From Epiperipatus broadwayi (lineage: Eukaryota; Onychophora; Udeonychophora; Euonychophora; Peripatidae), in contig JAQFVV010006273.1 of assembly GCA_028023455.1 (NCBI GenBank), positions 2,914,001 to 2,978,000 of the forward strand: a stretch of 64,000 bases of DNA. Reading direction: 5' to 3'. The notes beneath the pieces were generated by a model that worked only from the letters and a program-made list of their open reading frames with translations, made no database searches and was not told the DNA's origin. Both the position numbers and the translations under genes were made by a program. Positions 1-10,330 of this stretch are shown here, one piece after another (position 1 is the first letter of the stretch; each line of letters starts with the position of its first letter).

Positions 1-900
1 CAATTTTATTATTTTACAACTAATATTATTAGCATATTAGGTCAGTAATAACTTTTATAGTTAAGCATATTTAAAATTATAAGTTACTTAAGGGATTTAA
101 TTATTATGAAATTACACTTAAAGATTGCTTTTAAATTATAGACCTTTTAATAGTCATCCAAAATTGGCTAATCAGTTACATAAATACTTGGAAAAATTAA
201 ACTATTAAATATTTTTTTTTATAATATGTTATCCACAAGACTTGAGATTCAGCTTTAAAGCAAAATCTGAGAATTACAATACATATATTTCCAACAGTTA
301 TTTATACCTATCTGCACATATATTTCACTTTAGCTCAGTCCTATTGCAACTATCCATCTGCCCAGAAGTCAGACCATTTTTTCTTACATACTTCATGCAT
401 TTTTGAAACACCCAGTTCATTTTAAGTGAATAAGATATAGATAGACCATAATATAATTTTTAAGTACATATACAATAATTATTATTTTTTATATATACTT
501 AACTTTATATATATTGTAATTAAGTGTTTTCACATTTAGTCCCATTGCTTAATCTCAAAATAGCAAACTCTTGTGTTTACTTGATTTAAAAAAATAGTTA
601 ACTAATGAGTAAAGCATAAAATGAACTATAGTTCTGTTGTGTATAACTCTTTTTTATTAAGGTTATAAAGATTTACTCATATACACATATATACATTTGA
701 TCTTGGACAGAAAGGTAGATCAAGACCTATATCAGTTAGTTCAAAGTTACTCTAGGCAGATTTTCATATTAGGCTTTCTATTCTATATTGAAGCCTATTC
801 TTGTTCAGGTATTTCAAAAAAGTTCTTCAGGTGCTAATAATTTGTCTTTGTCCTTGATTTTGCCCAATAAGCCACAGAAAGTTTGGCAGACATTTGAGAT
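1..900. other. AT-rich intergenic or intronic DNA, possible LINE 3' flank
   Basis: I see no coding segment here. The right part (about 640-900) may hold the 3' untranslated end of the minus-strand LINE that starts at 921, but I could not find a clear poly(A) tail or terminal repeat. Confidence 0.5.
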
Positions 901-920
901 CTGTTTGAACAAAAACATGT

Positions 921-3900
921 TTACATCTGGTGAGCCCCATAACGAATGTCACAAAGGTGGCTAACCTGATGACAGAGAAGACTCGTGTTGAAAGTATTTT
1001 TAAGTGTCAAGAAGTTATGAATGCCATCTGACACTTTTTCTTTAAGCATATGTCTAAGCAGATAGAAAAAATGGCCATTATGATGTAAGTGTTGAAAGGA
1101 TTCTTCCTCTCTTTTACAAAGCTGACATTGTAGGTCCAATTTTGAAAACCCTCTTCTGTAGACACAAAACTGGTTAGTGGGCAGTGAGGAGAGATTTAAT
1201 TTTATGAGGAAGTCTATGTGTTTGAGTTTCAAAATACAAGAATCTTTATTTCTTAATTATTTGTTTATTTGATACTCCTAGTTGAGCATGGAGTATATTC
1301 TGCTTATGATGTGTCAAATCATAGACTTCCAGTATGATTTCTGCTCACCAAAAACTGCTCTGCTAGGTTCATTAGGCTTCTTATATGAATCAAAATGTCA
1401 TTGATCTATTTGCTACTAAATGGTGGTTGAGTATAAGTTGACTCAAAAGGTAAATCTAGATCACATTCTATCTGCTTTAAATAGACTGCATGCAGTATGC
1501 CAATCACTTTTTGAACATAGAATGAGAAAATCAAGTGCAACCCAAGCCCATTCATATATTTAGGCATTTGCATTTTTGTCAGACTGATAAATACAACCTT
1601 GCCCTTCCAAAATAGTCAGAAACAAATTGTATTAATTCTCTTCCAAATTCCTTGGTTGGCTTTATTATTGGCAAGAAATTATTAATCTGGGAAAAATCAA
1701 CATATTGAGAAGGTGGGTCTTCCCAGGGAGTAATAATGAAACTTATGATAATTATGCCACAACCTTCTCAGTTTTTCCAAGAATGGAGCTATGAATTTAT
1801 TTTCTCATAGCAGGGTTTGATTTTGCAATTGGAAATCCCAGAAAAGTTTGTGCTTGAGCAGTAAAAATTGATGTTATTCTAGTTCCTGTGGCAGTCTTCC
1901 ATGTGGATGACTTACTATGATTTATATTAAGGTTTAATCCCACTGAAAATGTATCCAAGATTTGCTGCAATTATGGCAAATATTTTTTGGTAGGCAAGAA
2001 AACAGCAACATCATCCACATATGAGATATGATGTACCTCTTCTATTAAGGCCAGAACATATATTCCAGGTACTCTTTGCTTAATTTCTTTCAATAATGGA
2101 TTGATATATATGATGAAACAGAGAATGTTTAAAGGAGATCCTTGCAGAATAGAAAGGCTGGGTCTGAAACCAGAGGCTAGTTTGCTATCTAGTGACATGA
2201 AAATTGATCAATTTAGCAGAAGTTTGGAGAAGTGTGGCAGAGATTATGCAATCAAAAGAAGATGAAAAATCCAATTGGATGACAATTGGCATCGATTTCC
2301 TATGGCATTAATGTGCTCTCTGAGAAGCAAGACATCACATACAGCATCCACAGTAGAGGCTCCCCTGTGAGAAAATTAAGATGGCATGATGTGAGATAAA
2401 AGCTGGCCTTGAATGCAATCTTTAATTATGCCCTTAATGGTTTTAATCATAAGTGGGGCCATAAATATTGGATGAATGTTGGTGAGACCTGAGGGGTTTA
2501 TCTGCTTTTTCATGAAGGGAACCAGAGCTACCGGGTAGAGATCCATAATGTTTTTGAATCCTCCAGCAAGCACATCAATCAAGCCACATAGTATTGAAGC
2601 CATAAAGTGACTAAGATGTAACAGGATGAACCTCAATATTCTGTGAATACCAGGGTGTGTGCTTTCTGAGTAGCCTTGTAGTTTTTGTATTATTTGATCT
2701 TCCATAATTCCATGGTCCATGGTATGACTTGTATCTTTCCACACCTCCCCAATTTTAAAACAAACCCTCTGTAATCTGTTTTTGAAATACTAGTGTATTT
2801 TAGAGAGCATGGTAGGTTCTCCATAGTTAGCTTGATCAATTGTGTTCATGGTGGATGTGGGGCTTTGGGCAGTTCTAATCTCTCAATGAATATAGCTGTG
2901 GGTCCAGTTTTGATAACTGATCAAGATTTTTGATCTTTTAATTGATACATAGTACACAAGAACTTTCTGTTTCTCACAGTACTGTAGCTTGAGGTCCATT
3001 ATTTCTTGAACATTGCTATCATTATTGGACCTATATCCAATCTTCTTACCAATATGATCTAATTCCACTAAGAATTGGTTTGGACCTTTGACAGTTCTTA
3101 TATGTGTGTCAATTATAGAGCTCAAGATAACAACATAGGCAGACCAAGCATGTAACAAAGATAGCTTTAAATCTGTATTTTGTTGAACAAAATATATGCC
3201 TCAAAAAAGAACCTAGCCGGTGTTGCAAACTTATTCAAGAGTTTGATAGTATGGCTATGAGACAGAAGGCTAGGGATGGTGGGGACAATATGAAGGGTTA
3301 TTAATAATGCAAGGTGATCTGAAAAAGGAACAAACTGTAGTTTAGCATGCAAATCATGGTGTAACTCTGGTGTGTAGTAAAGAAGATCAATCATTGTTTT
3401 TTTTATGTCGGGTGTAGAACATGAAGGAGTTTAGAGGAAAACATCCCTCTCCACACAGAAAGACTCTGTTCAGAAAAAACAAATATTTCATGTTGAATTG
3501 GTGATATGTTGTGTTAAAGTCTCCAAACCATACTATGGGAGAGGCATTTGTAGAGAGCAAGGAGTTAATTCTACTAAGAATTGAATGAATGAAGTCAGGC
3601 TCATTTTTCAAATATACATAAATTATGTTTATTGAGTTGTGGCCTATTGTTATATTTAAGATTATCAATTCAGTACTAAGGTAGAGAGTCCTACATCCAT
3701 CATATTGTAGACTCTTGTTGATTAAGAATGCCACTCCAGAAGAAGCAGTGTTTGAGAGTACATAATTTAGAAATCTGTTATTTTTGTAACAATTCATTAA
3801 TTTTGTAATTAGATCCACTGTGTAATTTGGTCTCTGATAAGCAAACTATGTGAAGATTTGTGGTATCTAGCCATCTTTTGACTGCCAAGGCATGATCAAG

Positions 3901-3945
3901 AGTTTAGGCCCTGACATTAATTCCAGCTATTTTCAAATACATAAT
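921..3945 (-). pseudogene. LINE ORF2: endonuclease plus reverse transcriptase, broken
   Basis: ORF2 of a LINE nicks target DNA and reverse-transcribes its own RNA at the nick. In minus-strand order I can read an endonuclease start (GINVRA, then LHIVCLSETK, about 3930-3830), the block SGVAFLINKSL and the catalytic VWFGDFNTT (within 3818-3387), and the terminal endonuclease motif FSDHLALLI (within 3394-3167). A linker follows (3158-2883). The RT begins with a YPVALVPFMKK...NIHPI block (2744-2376), then QGSPL and the catalytic YVDDVAVF (2198-1971). After the active site the frame runs on as LQQILDTFSVGLNLNI (about 1975-1920). The C-terminus (1232-921) carries CQLCKREEES..HLHH, a LINE-type Cys2-His motif. 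In-frame stops separate most segments, so the copy is dead. The lengths of the surviving pieces fit one ORF2 of about 1000 codons. Confidence 0.82.
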
Positions 3946-3983
3946 GTAGTTTTGAAATGATAGGATGTTATGGCAACCTATTG

Positions 3984-5582
3984 CTATTCAATGAGCATTA
4001 CTTTTTCACTTGAGTAACATATTTCACTGTTTTGGACTTCACCATCTTCAGACATGTCAATAGCCTGTTTCTGCAGTGAAGTTTTTGCTTTCATATCATG
4101 TGCTACATTGTGAAGAGTGATCTGTTGTTTATTGGCAAGTGTTAAACCATCTTGAATTATATATTTTACATCTGCTTGGGCATCAACTAACTTTATCCTT
4201 TTTTGTCTTTTTTCATTATTGGACTGATCCATTTACTTCTTGTACTCTGTGTGAGAGAACAATCTGGATCAGTTCCAGTGCTGGATTGGTATGCTTCTTC
4301 TGTTTGAAAGCTCAATGAATCTTCAGTTTTTTTTAATGTTGTTTACAGCCATGTGCTCTTTATGCCTCATCCATAGAATGACATCTCTACTAGTACTTTT
4401 ATCTTTTTTACTTTGTTGCTGTGCATGGCTTTTCTTTCTGTCTCACTTCATGCTTGATTCTTTATCGAGTATAAGACACACAATGTATTAATTTCTTATT
4501 TGGATATTTCTGGGCATGATTTTTAGACACCTGAATGGTTGTTGTAACATTTGACTGCTTCTCTTTGACAATTATTTCATGAAATTGAACTTGTCCATAC
4601 TCAGCAATGTTGGCAGATGGTTGTTGTACCTGTTGCTGCAAATTTTGAGTTGGTAAATTACATCTATGATTCCTATTCTTCCTGATATTACATTTGTCAC
4701 AGAACTTTTTTGGGCAAGATTTGATAAGATTAGTGCAGTCACCACATATAAAACACTGGTTGAACCCTCTGACTGAGATGAAAATGGGTTTTTTTTTCTT
4801 CTAGAACTGATGTGATGTCCAATGGAGTGATGTCTTGAGTATTAACATGAAAACAGCACTGTTAGAAAGTAATTCAATGCCTGCTCCCTTTTCTAGCAAG
4901 TATTTGAAACTCGTAATAAGTCCCTATCTGGAGAATAGCCTCTGTAAGTCTGTTTGTGCAAAATTGAAGCAATAATTTCAAGCTATCCCATGAGCTGTTC
5001 TGGGCTTATTCATTTCTATTTTGATTAGATATCATTTAAAGACTAGCTGATTCCTTTTGAACAGCTCTTTCTGCATGTTTTGAAATTTCACTACAAAGTG
5101 CCATCTGTTTGGGTAGTGATAAATCCTTGTGACTGCATTCTGAAGCTGTTTGTTTCTAAGAAGTTCAAAGAACTCATCTGTAGGGAATTTGAAAAGCTGA
5201 CATTTGTCAGTGGTGGTCAGTATCAGTGTGTTCTCCCTATAATAGTTCAAGAAGAAATCAAAGAGTATTTTGGGAATACTTGAGTTAATTCCTTACTTAT
5301 AGCTTGATAGTTGTGTGCATTTATTTGTGTATGCTGCTGATTGGAAGCTAGTTCTTCATTATCATTAAGATATGTTAAATCTTAATCATCAATATCCATG
5401 ATGGTATATTGAGAAGATTGTTGATCTGTGCTCTCATTTGAGAAGTTAAATTTATTGCTTCCACTGTTAATGCATAACCTTTTATCATTAAAATTTATTG
5501 CTTCCACTGCTAATGCATAACTTTTATCATTACCTTGTCTGTGAGAGTTTGCCTTATTTGGATAGTGTGGAAATGAAGGCAT
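3984..5582 (-). pseudogene. LINE ORF1 (gag-like, RRM-like segment and zinc knuckles), broken
   Basis: ORF1 proteins of L1/Tx1-type LINEs bind element RNA. The minus strand from 5582 starts with an ATG and an acidic, Ser/Asn-rich N-terminus. The 5250-5032 segment resembles the small RNA-binding fold of Tx1-type ORF1 proteins (about 70 residues ending HFVVKFQNMQKELF). At about 4765-4660 two adjacent knuckle-like motifs follow, QCFICGDCTNLIKSC and FCDKCNIRKNRNHRC. They keep the Cys spacing of CCHC knuckles, but the usual His position is Asn in both. A Gln-rich stretch comes next, and the C-terminal piece (4232-3984) is charged. A 43-bp tandem duplication sits in the N-terminal part (5448-5532). 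The frame is interrupted several times. Confidence 0.6.
5448..5532. repeat. 43-bp tandem duplication inside LINE ORF1
   Basis: Two head-to-tail copies, 5448-5490 and 5491-5532, each beginning AAATTTATTGCTTCCACTG and ending TTTTATCATTA. They differ by one substitution and a one-base deletion, so the second copy also shifts the frame. Confidence 0.8.
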
Positions 5583-6199
5583 GTTCAGTTATGTTTGGGT
5601 TATAGGATTTAGCATTTTGTACTTTACATTTAGTATACAAGCTAGGAAATTTAGTGTCCATTATGCTTTCATCATTGTGTGAGTGTGTAGCAATTGAAAC
5701 TGGTTTATTTTTCAGTTTCTATTTTCGTCATGTTTTTCACAAGTTTGTTTTAGGTCAGACTTCTCCACTAAAATTTGTTGTGTAGACTCGAAACTTTTTA
5801 AAATTTCTAGAAATTTTTACTTTCTATATTTTGCAATCTATTTCTACCATCAGATATATTATTTTTAGGATTATTTTTTTGGTTTTAAGCACTGTAGTTT
5901 ATGGTTTGATTAGTTAATACTGGAATAGCTAAGCTTTGATGAGAATTAGAGTTTTCCTTAAGTTTTTTAAAATTTCCATTTTGCAAAACCATAGCGGTTT
6001 TCTGTTTCTGAGTAACGATCTTGGATTTTTGATTAGGCATGGTTTGCTTTTGAATCTGAGAGGCTTTTTGAGGCTTTTTGACATTGGCAAATCTATTCTA
6101 TTAATTTTTGATATTAACTCTGAAAAATTTTTTAACTTCCCTCTGATCAGGGCTAACGTTAGTATCACTAAGGGATATCACTAAGGGATTTTGCCAATA

Positions 6200-7565
6200 T
6201 GCTTAGGCTGCAATTTCCCTGACTCAGGAAATCAAAACTACTGCTCATTTTAATTGTCTAAAGTTATATAAACAATAAATAGAGCCTACCTGTTTTGCTC
6301 ATCAGCCAATTTGGAGTTTGATTTCTTAATAAGTTTATAATATTTAATTTTAAATTTGACATGATGTATAGCATACATTTTGTATGTAAGATAGTCATGT
6401 TTCTCATAATTGTCATAAGCATAAAAACTTATATTGCTTTTAATAATTTTTTTTATTAACAAAACAATAGGATTATAGCAAAATGTGTGACAGAAAATAA
6501 TATTTTAATAGTGCAGTAAATTAGTTATAAGAATGAAGGGAATAGAGAATGTAAAATTAATTTAAAATTGTTTGTAAATTTTTAAAATAGTAAGAACAAA
6601 AGTTAAGATATTAGCTTATTATAAGTCAGCTTTAAAGTCTGTAAACTAATTTTAATATTAAATATCTTTAAATATTTTTAATTGACAATTATTATAATTT
6701 ATAATTAGTTATTTAAAAAGTAGTTAATAAGTTAAACTTAGAGTTACAATGTCATTTCTTCTGTCATGTTTCAATTTGTGGGCATGAATGCAAAGAAATT
6801 ATGTTTTATCATTGCTAAAGTAGTTTATGTCGACTTATTTAAACTCATGTTAAGAAATAAAAATATATATAAATGAATAAATAATTGTAATAATGATTAA
6901 AGTAATTTAATGAATAAATAATTAGTAATTTAAACTCTAGTCAAGAGATATCTAAAGATAATTCAATCATTGGGTCAATAAATGTTGTGATTGTTTTTTT
7001 ATATAATATTTATTTTTGGATAAGAATATCTAAACTAAAATGACATCATGGATTAATTAACATTTTTTTGTTCATTCTGGCACAAGATAAAGTTTTAAAG
7101 TTTTAATTTTTTTTTTCTAAAAGTATTAAATGTAAAAATAATATAACCAGACAACAATGAACGTGGGCTAAATTACAGGTAGTTCCCCATTCTTTTGATA
7201 ACTGATTTACAATTAATTTTTCTTAATTATTATAACAATGCTTCAAAGGAATTTTTTTATTATTATTAATTATTTCAATAAGATTAACTATGGAAGAAGT
7301 TTTAATACTAAGCAGTTGTTACATTTATTTATGACTTTTATAACCAAAAATTATGCAGAAAAATTTTCCTGTTCTTATTTGCTTAGCTATCTCATAAATG
7401 GAATAAACTTTAAAAGAAGAAAATTAAAATGCACAGACTATTTAAGCTACACATTTAAGGTTTAAAAATGCCATTGTAATAATTTGCTCATTTAATGTCA
7501 AAAATTATTAATTGCCATTGGAACTGTTTAAAAGAATAACTCTTAAAAACATTTAAATAATTAAC
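6200..7565. other. AT-rich stretch with no recognised gene
   Basis: Long runs of A and T with no domain-like reading frame on either strand. A 75-codon open frame at 7238-7465 is Phe/Tyr/Lys-rich and looks like chance coding in AT-rich DNA. Confidence 0.6.
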
Positions 7566-7578
7566 CTGCTTTAAAATA
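7566..7578. repeat. Left target-site duplication of ribozyme element A
   Basis: CTGCTTTAAAATA, repeated exactly at 8633-8645 on the other side of the palindrome. Its first base and the last base of the palindrome arm overlap at 8633, so the exact edge is ambiguous by one base. Confidence 0.85.
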
Positions 7579-7735
7579 AACCATTAAGCATCACATGATC
7601 ACATTTCCTATACTAGCACATTAATTGTTGATAAACAGAGCAAAACTCTCCATACAGTATTGCCACCTGTGCTAAACAGAGTAATCAATGGATGCCAGAA
7701 GGCTTGTGCATAAAATCCCTATCTAATGCCTACTC

Positions 7736-7794
7736 ATCCAATATCCCCAGACTAGTTTCTGGCTTGTGGCCTTCGTCAGTGAGGAGCTTTGGAT
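7736..7794 (-). ncRNA. Type I hammerhead ribozyme (family A, left arm)
   Basis: Read on the minus strand, all hammerhead elements occur in order. The outer helix I is ATCCAA with TTGGAT, and the inner helix I is CCTCA with TGGGG, separated by a small internal loop. The core is CTGACGA. Helix II is GGC/GCC with a CACAA loop and an A.A opposition next to the core. Then come GAAA and a minimal helix III (A-U and C-G pairs, two-base loop) ending at the GTC cleavage triplet. Very short helix III is typical of Penelope and retrozyme hammerheads, which often act best as dimers. Predicted cleavage falls 3' of the C complementary to position 7750. Confidence 0.82.
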
Positions 7795-8316
7795 CTGAGA
7801 GCACTGCATCTAGATCTTAGGATCTAATGCAACCCTATAGCAACCACCTTTTATCTCTACTTAACTACAAAACTATGAGAATAAAATTGAAAGCACAAAA
7901 AATATTTTCAATCTAAGCTCAATAGCTTATATAGTCATATGGGTCTGAACTCAGTTCAGCACCCATACATTTTGGTGTCTTTGGCTCTTTTACAACCATA
8001 GCCACCACTATCCTATTAGGCAGGATTGGTATTAAACCATTAAGCATCACATGATCACATTTCCTATACCAGCACATTAATTGTTGATAAACAGAGCAAA
8101 ACTCTCCATACAGTATTGATTACTCTGTTTAGCACAGGTGGCAATACTGTATGGACAGTTTTGCTCTGTTTATCAACAATTAATGTGCTAGTATAGGAAA
8201 TGTGATCATGTGATGCTTAATGGTTTAATACCAATCCTGCCTAATAGGATAGTGGTGGCTATGGTTGTAAAAGAGCCGAAGACACCAAAATGTATGAGTG
8301 CTGAACTGAGTTCAGA

Positions 8317-8335
8317 CCCATATGACTATATAAGT
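8317..8335 (+). promoter_or_regulatory. Candidate promoter of the family A ribozyme unit
   Basis: CCCATATGACTATATAAG lies about 150 bp upstream of the plus-strand hammerhead. A closely similar block, CCCATATAGCTATTTAAG, occupies the same relative place in family B (53013-53030) although most surrounding sequence has diverged. That conservation suggests a TATA-like or other functional element. Transcription has not been shown. Confidence 0.45.
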
Positions 8336-8465
8336 TATTGAGCTTAGATTGAAAATATTTTTTGTGTTTTCAATTTTATTCTCATAGTTTTGTAGTTAAG
8401 TAGAGATAAAAGGTGGTTGCTAGAGGGTTGCATTAGATCCTAAGATCTAGATGCAGTGCTCTCAG

Positions 8466-8524
8466 ATCCAAAGCTTCTCACTGACGAAGGCCACAAGCCA
8501 GAAACTAGTCTGGGGATATTGGAT
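8466..8524 (+). ncRNA. Type I hammerhead ribozyme (family A, right arm)
   Basis: Mirror copy of the minus-strand ribozyme. The outer helix I is ATCCAA (8466-8471) with TTGGAT (8519-8524), and the inner helix I is TCTCA (8476-8480) with TGGGG (8511-8515). The core CTGACGA is at 8481-8487, GAAA at 8501-8504 and the GTC triplet at 8508-8510, with predicted cleavage after 8510. One substitution against the left arm lies in the inner helix I (T for C) and turns a C-G pair into a U.G wobble, so pairing is kept. Confidence 0.85.
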
Positions 8525-8632
8525 GAGTAGGCATTAGATAGGGATTTTATGCACAAGCCTTCTGGCATCCATTGATTACTCTGTTTAGCACAGGTGGCAA
8601 AACTGTATGGAGAGTTTTGCTCTGTTTATCAA

Positions 8633-8645
8633 CTGCTTTAAAATA
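8633..8645. repeat. Right target-site duplication of ribozyme element A
   Basis: Exact second copy of CTGCTTTAAAATA; see 7566-7578. Confidence 0.85.
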
Positions 8646-9900
8646 GTTCTTCATATATGAAAGAGAGCACATGCTAAAAAAATGATTTTAAATGTTTTGC
8701 TATGCTGAAACTCTTTAATTCGAATTTTTAAGAAAGAAAAATTAGTTGCTATTCAAAGAAACGTAGAATATTAATTTATCAATCTATAATATGGAGTTTG
8801 TAGAGATATTTATAAAGACGTTCTGATATGCTGAAATATTTTCTATTGACGAATGCCTTATAAATTATATTATGCAAATGTATTAATTAATAACCTGGAC
8901 ACAGTTTCATTATTTTCCAAGAATAAGTTCCAAAGCACTTAAGATGTGTTTTTTTTTTAAAAAAAAAAGTTAAAAGAAAGCTACAGTATTAGTTAAATAA
9001 ACCTGCAGGATCCCAAAATTGTCTATCAGCTGAAAGAATTATTGTATTACAGTGTTGTCATTTCCCATCTTGACTCATTATTATTTTACTTTCATTTATC
9101 TTATTGCTTATATTTAGATGTGCTTATATTTTAGAACTATATTACATAAGAACTGTTGTATATGTTTTGTTTTTGGAAATTCTTTTGCCATGTATGAAAT
9201 AATAGTTTTGATTAGAAGCTTCACAGTAAGAATTAATATTATATGCACTTAACAGATGGCTCGGTGTGAAGAAAGCTTACTTATGAACTAACATTTTTTT
9301 TATTGGTAAATATATATTTTATGCAATATTTTCTTTGAGATTTTGTTATATTTAATGTAATACTATGCATTATTATAAGTCTTCTAGGTATTTAATTTAT
9401 GTAATTTTAAATGTAATGGGTTTATCATAATGTACAGATTCTGCACATTAACAGTTTATACTTGTTGTGTGTTTAGTATGTGCTAAATAGGCTGAATTAT
9501 ACATTATTTATTTTGAGTCAGTGAAAATTTTATCTGTCACTATAATTATTTTTAATGTATGGTAATTTACTCAGTTATGTTTTACATTTGTAATTTTGCA
9601 TAAATGCAATAGTAATTATAATCGCTAATATTTTTATGCATTAAGAATTATTATTCTCACACCTTATTCACATTATTTTTCATGTCCACTTGTTAATATA
9701 ATTTTGATATTTCATACATGTATGCATTGTAAATTTGTGCCAAAAATTTTATACATTATTAATTTTTTTTATTTATAATTTATTATAGTCTTTTGACTTA
9801 AAAATTCCACTTGATGGTTCAGACATTGCTTATTGTTAGTATGATTAAAATTTTGAATATGTCTTAAGATAATTGTAGTGATGTTTGTATCTTGTCATTG
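8646..9900. other. AT-rich stretch with no recognised gene
   Basis: No domain-like frame, repeat pair or RNA gene seen. A short T-run/A-run junction lies at about 8951-8968. Confidence 0.6.
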
Positions 9901-9904
9901 TTAG

Positions 9905-10330
9905 TTATAATACTGTACTCATTATTGTGCTTAATGGAGTGGATAAGTTCCCCATTTTCATGATATTTTGTTCCATGAGATGATAGTGCTTATTTCCAAA
10001 GATAACTAGATCCCTGGAGAGTATACTATATTTCTTGGTGTGTCTTACCATGTTTTCCTGATGTGCTGTGACAAAAGTCCAGGCATTCCTTTGCCTCAGA
10101 AGTAGGTGTTTGGAAGCCACCATTCTTATGGTGTCTTTATTGATTTATGCTAGTTTGCTCTGCAGAGCCCAAGTTTGGCCTATCACTCATGATGTATTTA
10201 AAGCTAGTTTTCCACCATAGTAGGTGAAGATGTATTGTGTTTTGGATATGTGATGACAAGATAAGCTAGTTTGAAAAATTTAGTTTCTTCAGGTTGCATT
10301 CAGTTATTTTAGTGCTTAAAGGTGTAACAA
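9905..10330 (-). pseudogene. Tc1/mariner-like transposase fragment
   Basis: Tc1 transposases cut and paste a DNA transposon at TA sites. The minus-strand frame 10123-9905 reads VASKHLLLRQRNAW, then FVTAHQ, and further on ILSRDLVIFGNKHYHL. This matches the order and spacing of the Tc1 stretch around 'grvaakkPLLrkrn..aRL.fA..H' and the 'W.DE..f.lfg' block that follows. The catalytic Asp of the second block is not intact. Upstream sequence to about 10330 may extend the match but is full of stops. No terminal inverted repeats were found. This is recognition by eye, so moderate confidence only. Confidence 0.45.

Larger units (their letters stand above)
900..6190 (-). mobile_element. Decayed non-LTR retrotransposon (LINE), L1/Tx1-like
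   Basis: On the minus strand the order is a gag-like ORF1 (about 5600 to 3984), then an ORF2 with an APE-type endonuclease (about 3945-3167), a linker, a reverse transcriptase (about 2744-1740) and a C-terminal Cys/His segment (1232-921). The whole is broken by stops and frameshifts but is co-linear and roughly full length. The zinc-knuckle ORF1 and the endonuclease sequence around GDFNTT resemble the L1/Tx1 group more than CR1 or RTE; that clade call is by eye. The 5' boundary is vague. A short direct duplication (ATCACTAAGGGAT, about 6164-6188) lies near it. Confidence 0.8.
7579..8632. mobile_element. Foldback hammerhead-ribozyme retroelement, family A
   Basis: This is a near-perfect palindrome with arms 7627-8118 and 8142-8633 and its axis at about 8130. 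The left side is also a partial direct dimer: the block starting AAACCATTAAGCATCAC occurs at 7578 and again at 8034, a period of 456 bp. Each arm holds one hammerhead ribozyme (minus 7736-7794, plus 8466-8524). The composite is bounded by the direct repeat CTGCTTTAAAATA (7566-7578 and 8633-8645), read as a 13-bp target-site duplication, so it appears to have inserted as one piece. There is no coding capacity. It resembles animal retrozymes and the terminal repeats of Penelope-like elements, both of which are known to carry type I hammerheads. Confidence 0.85.

Noticed and set aside
5936-6184. Overlapping plus and minus frames of about 80 codons near the LINE 5' end
   Set aside because: The minus frame could be an N-terminal extension of LINE ORF1, but there is no motif to support it; the plus frame is its shadow.
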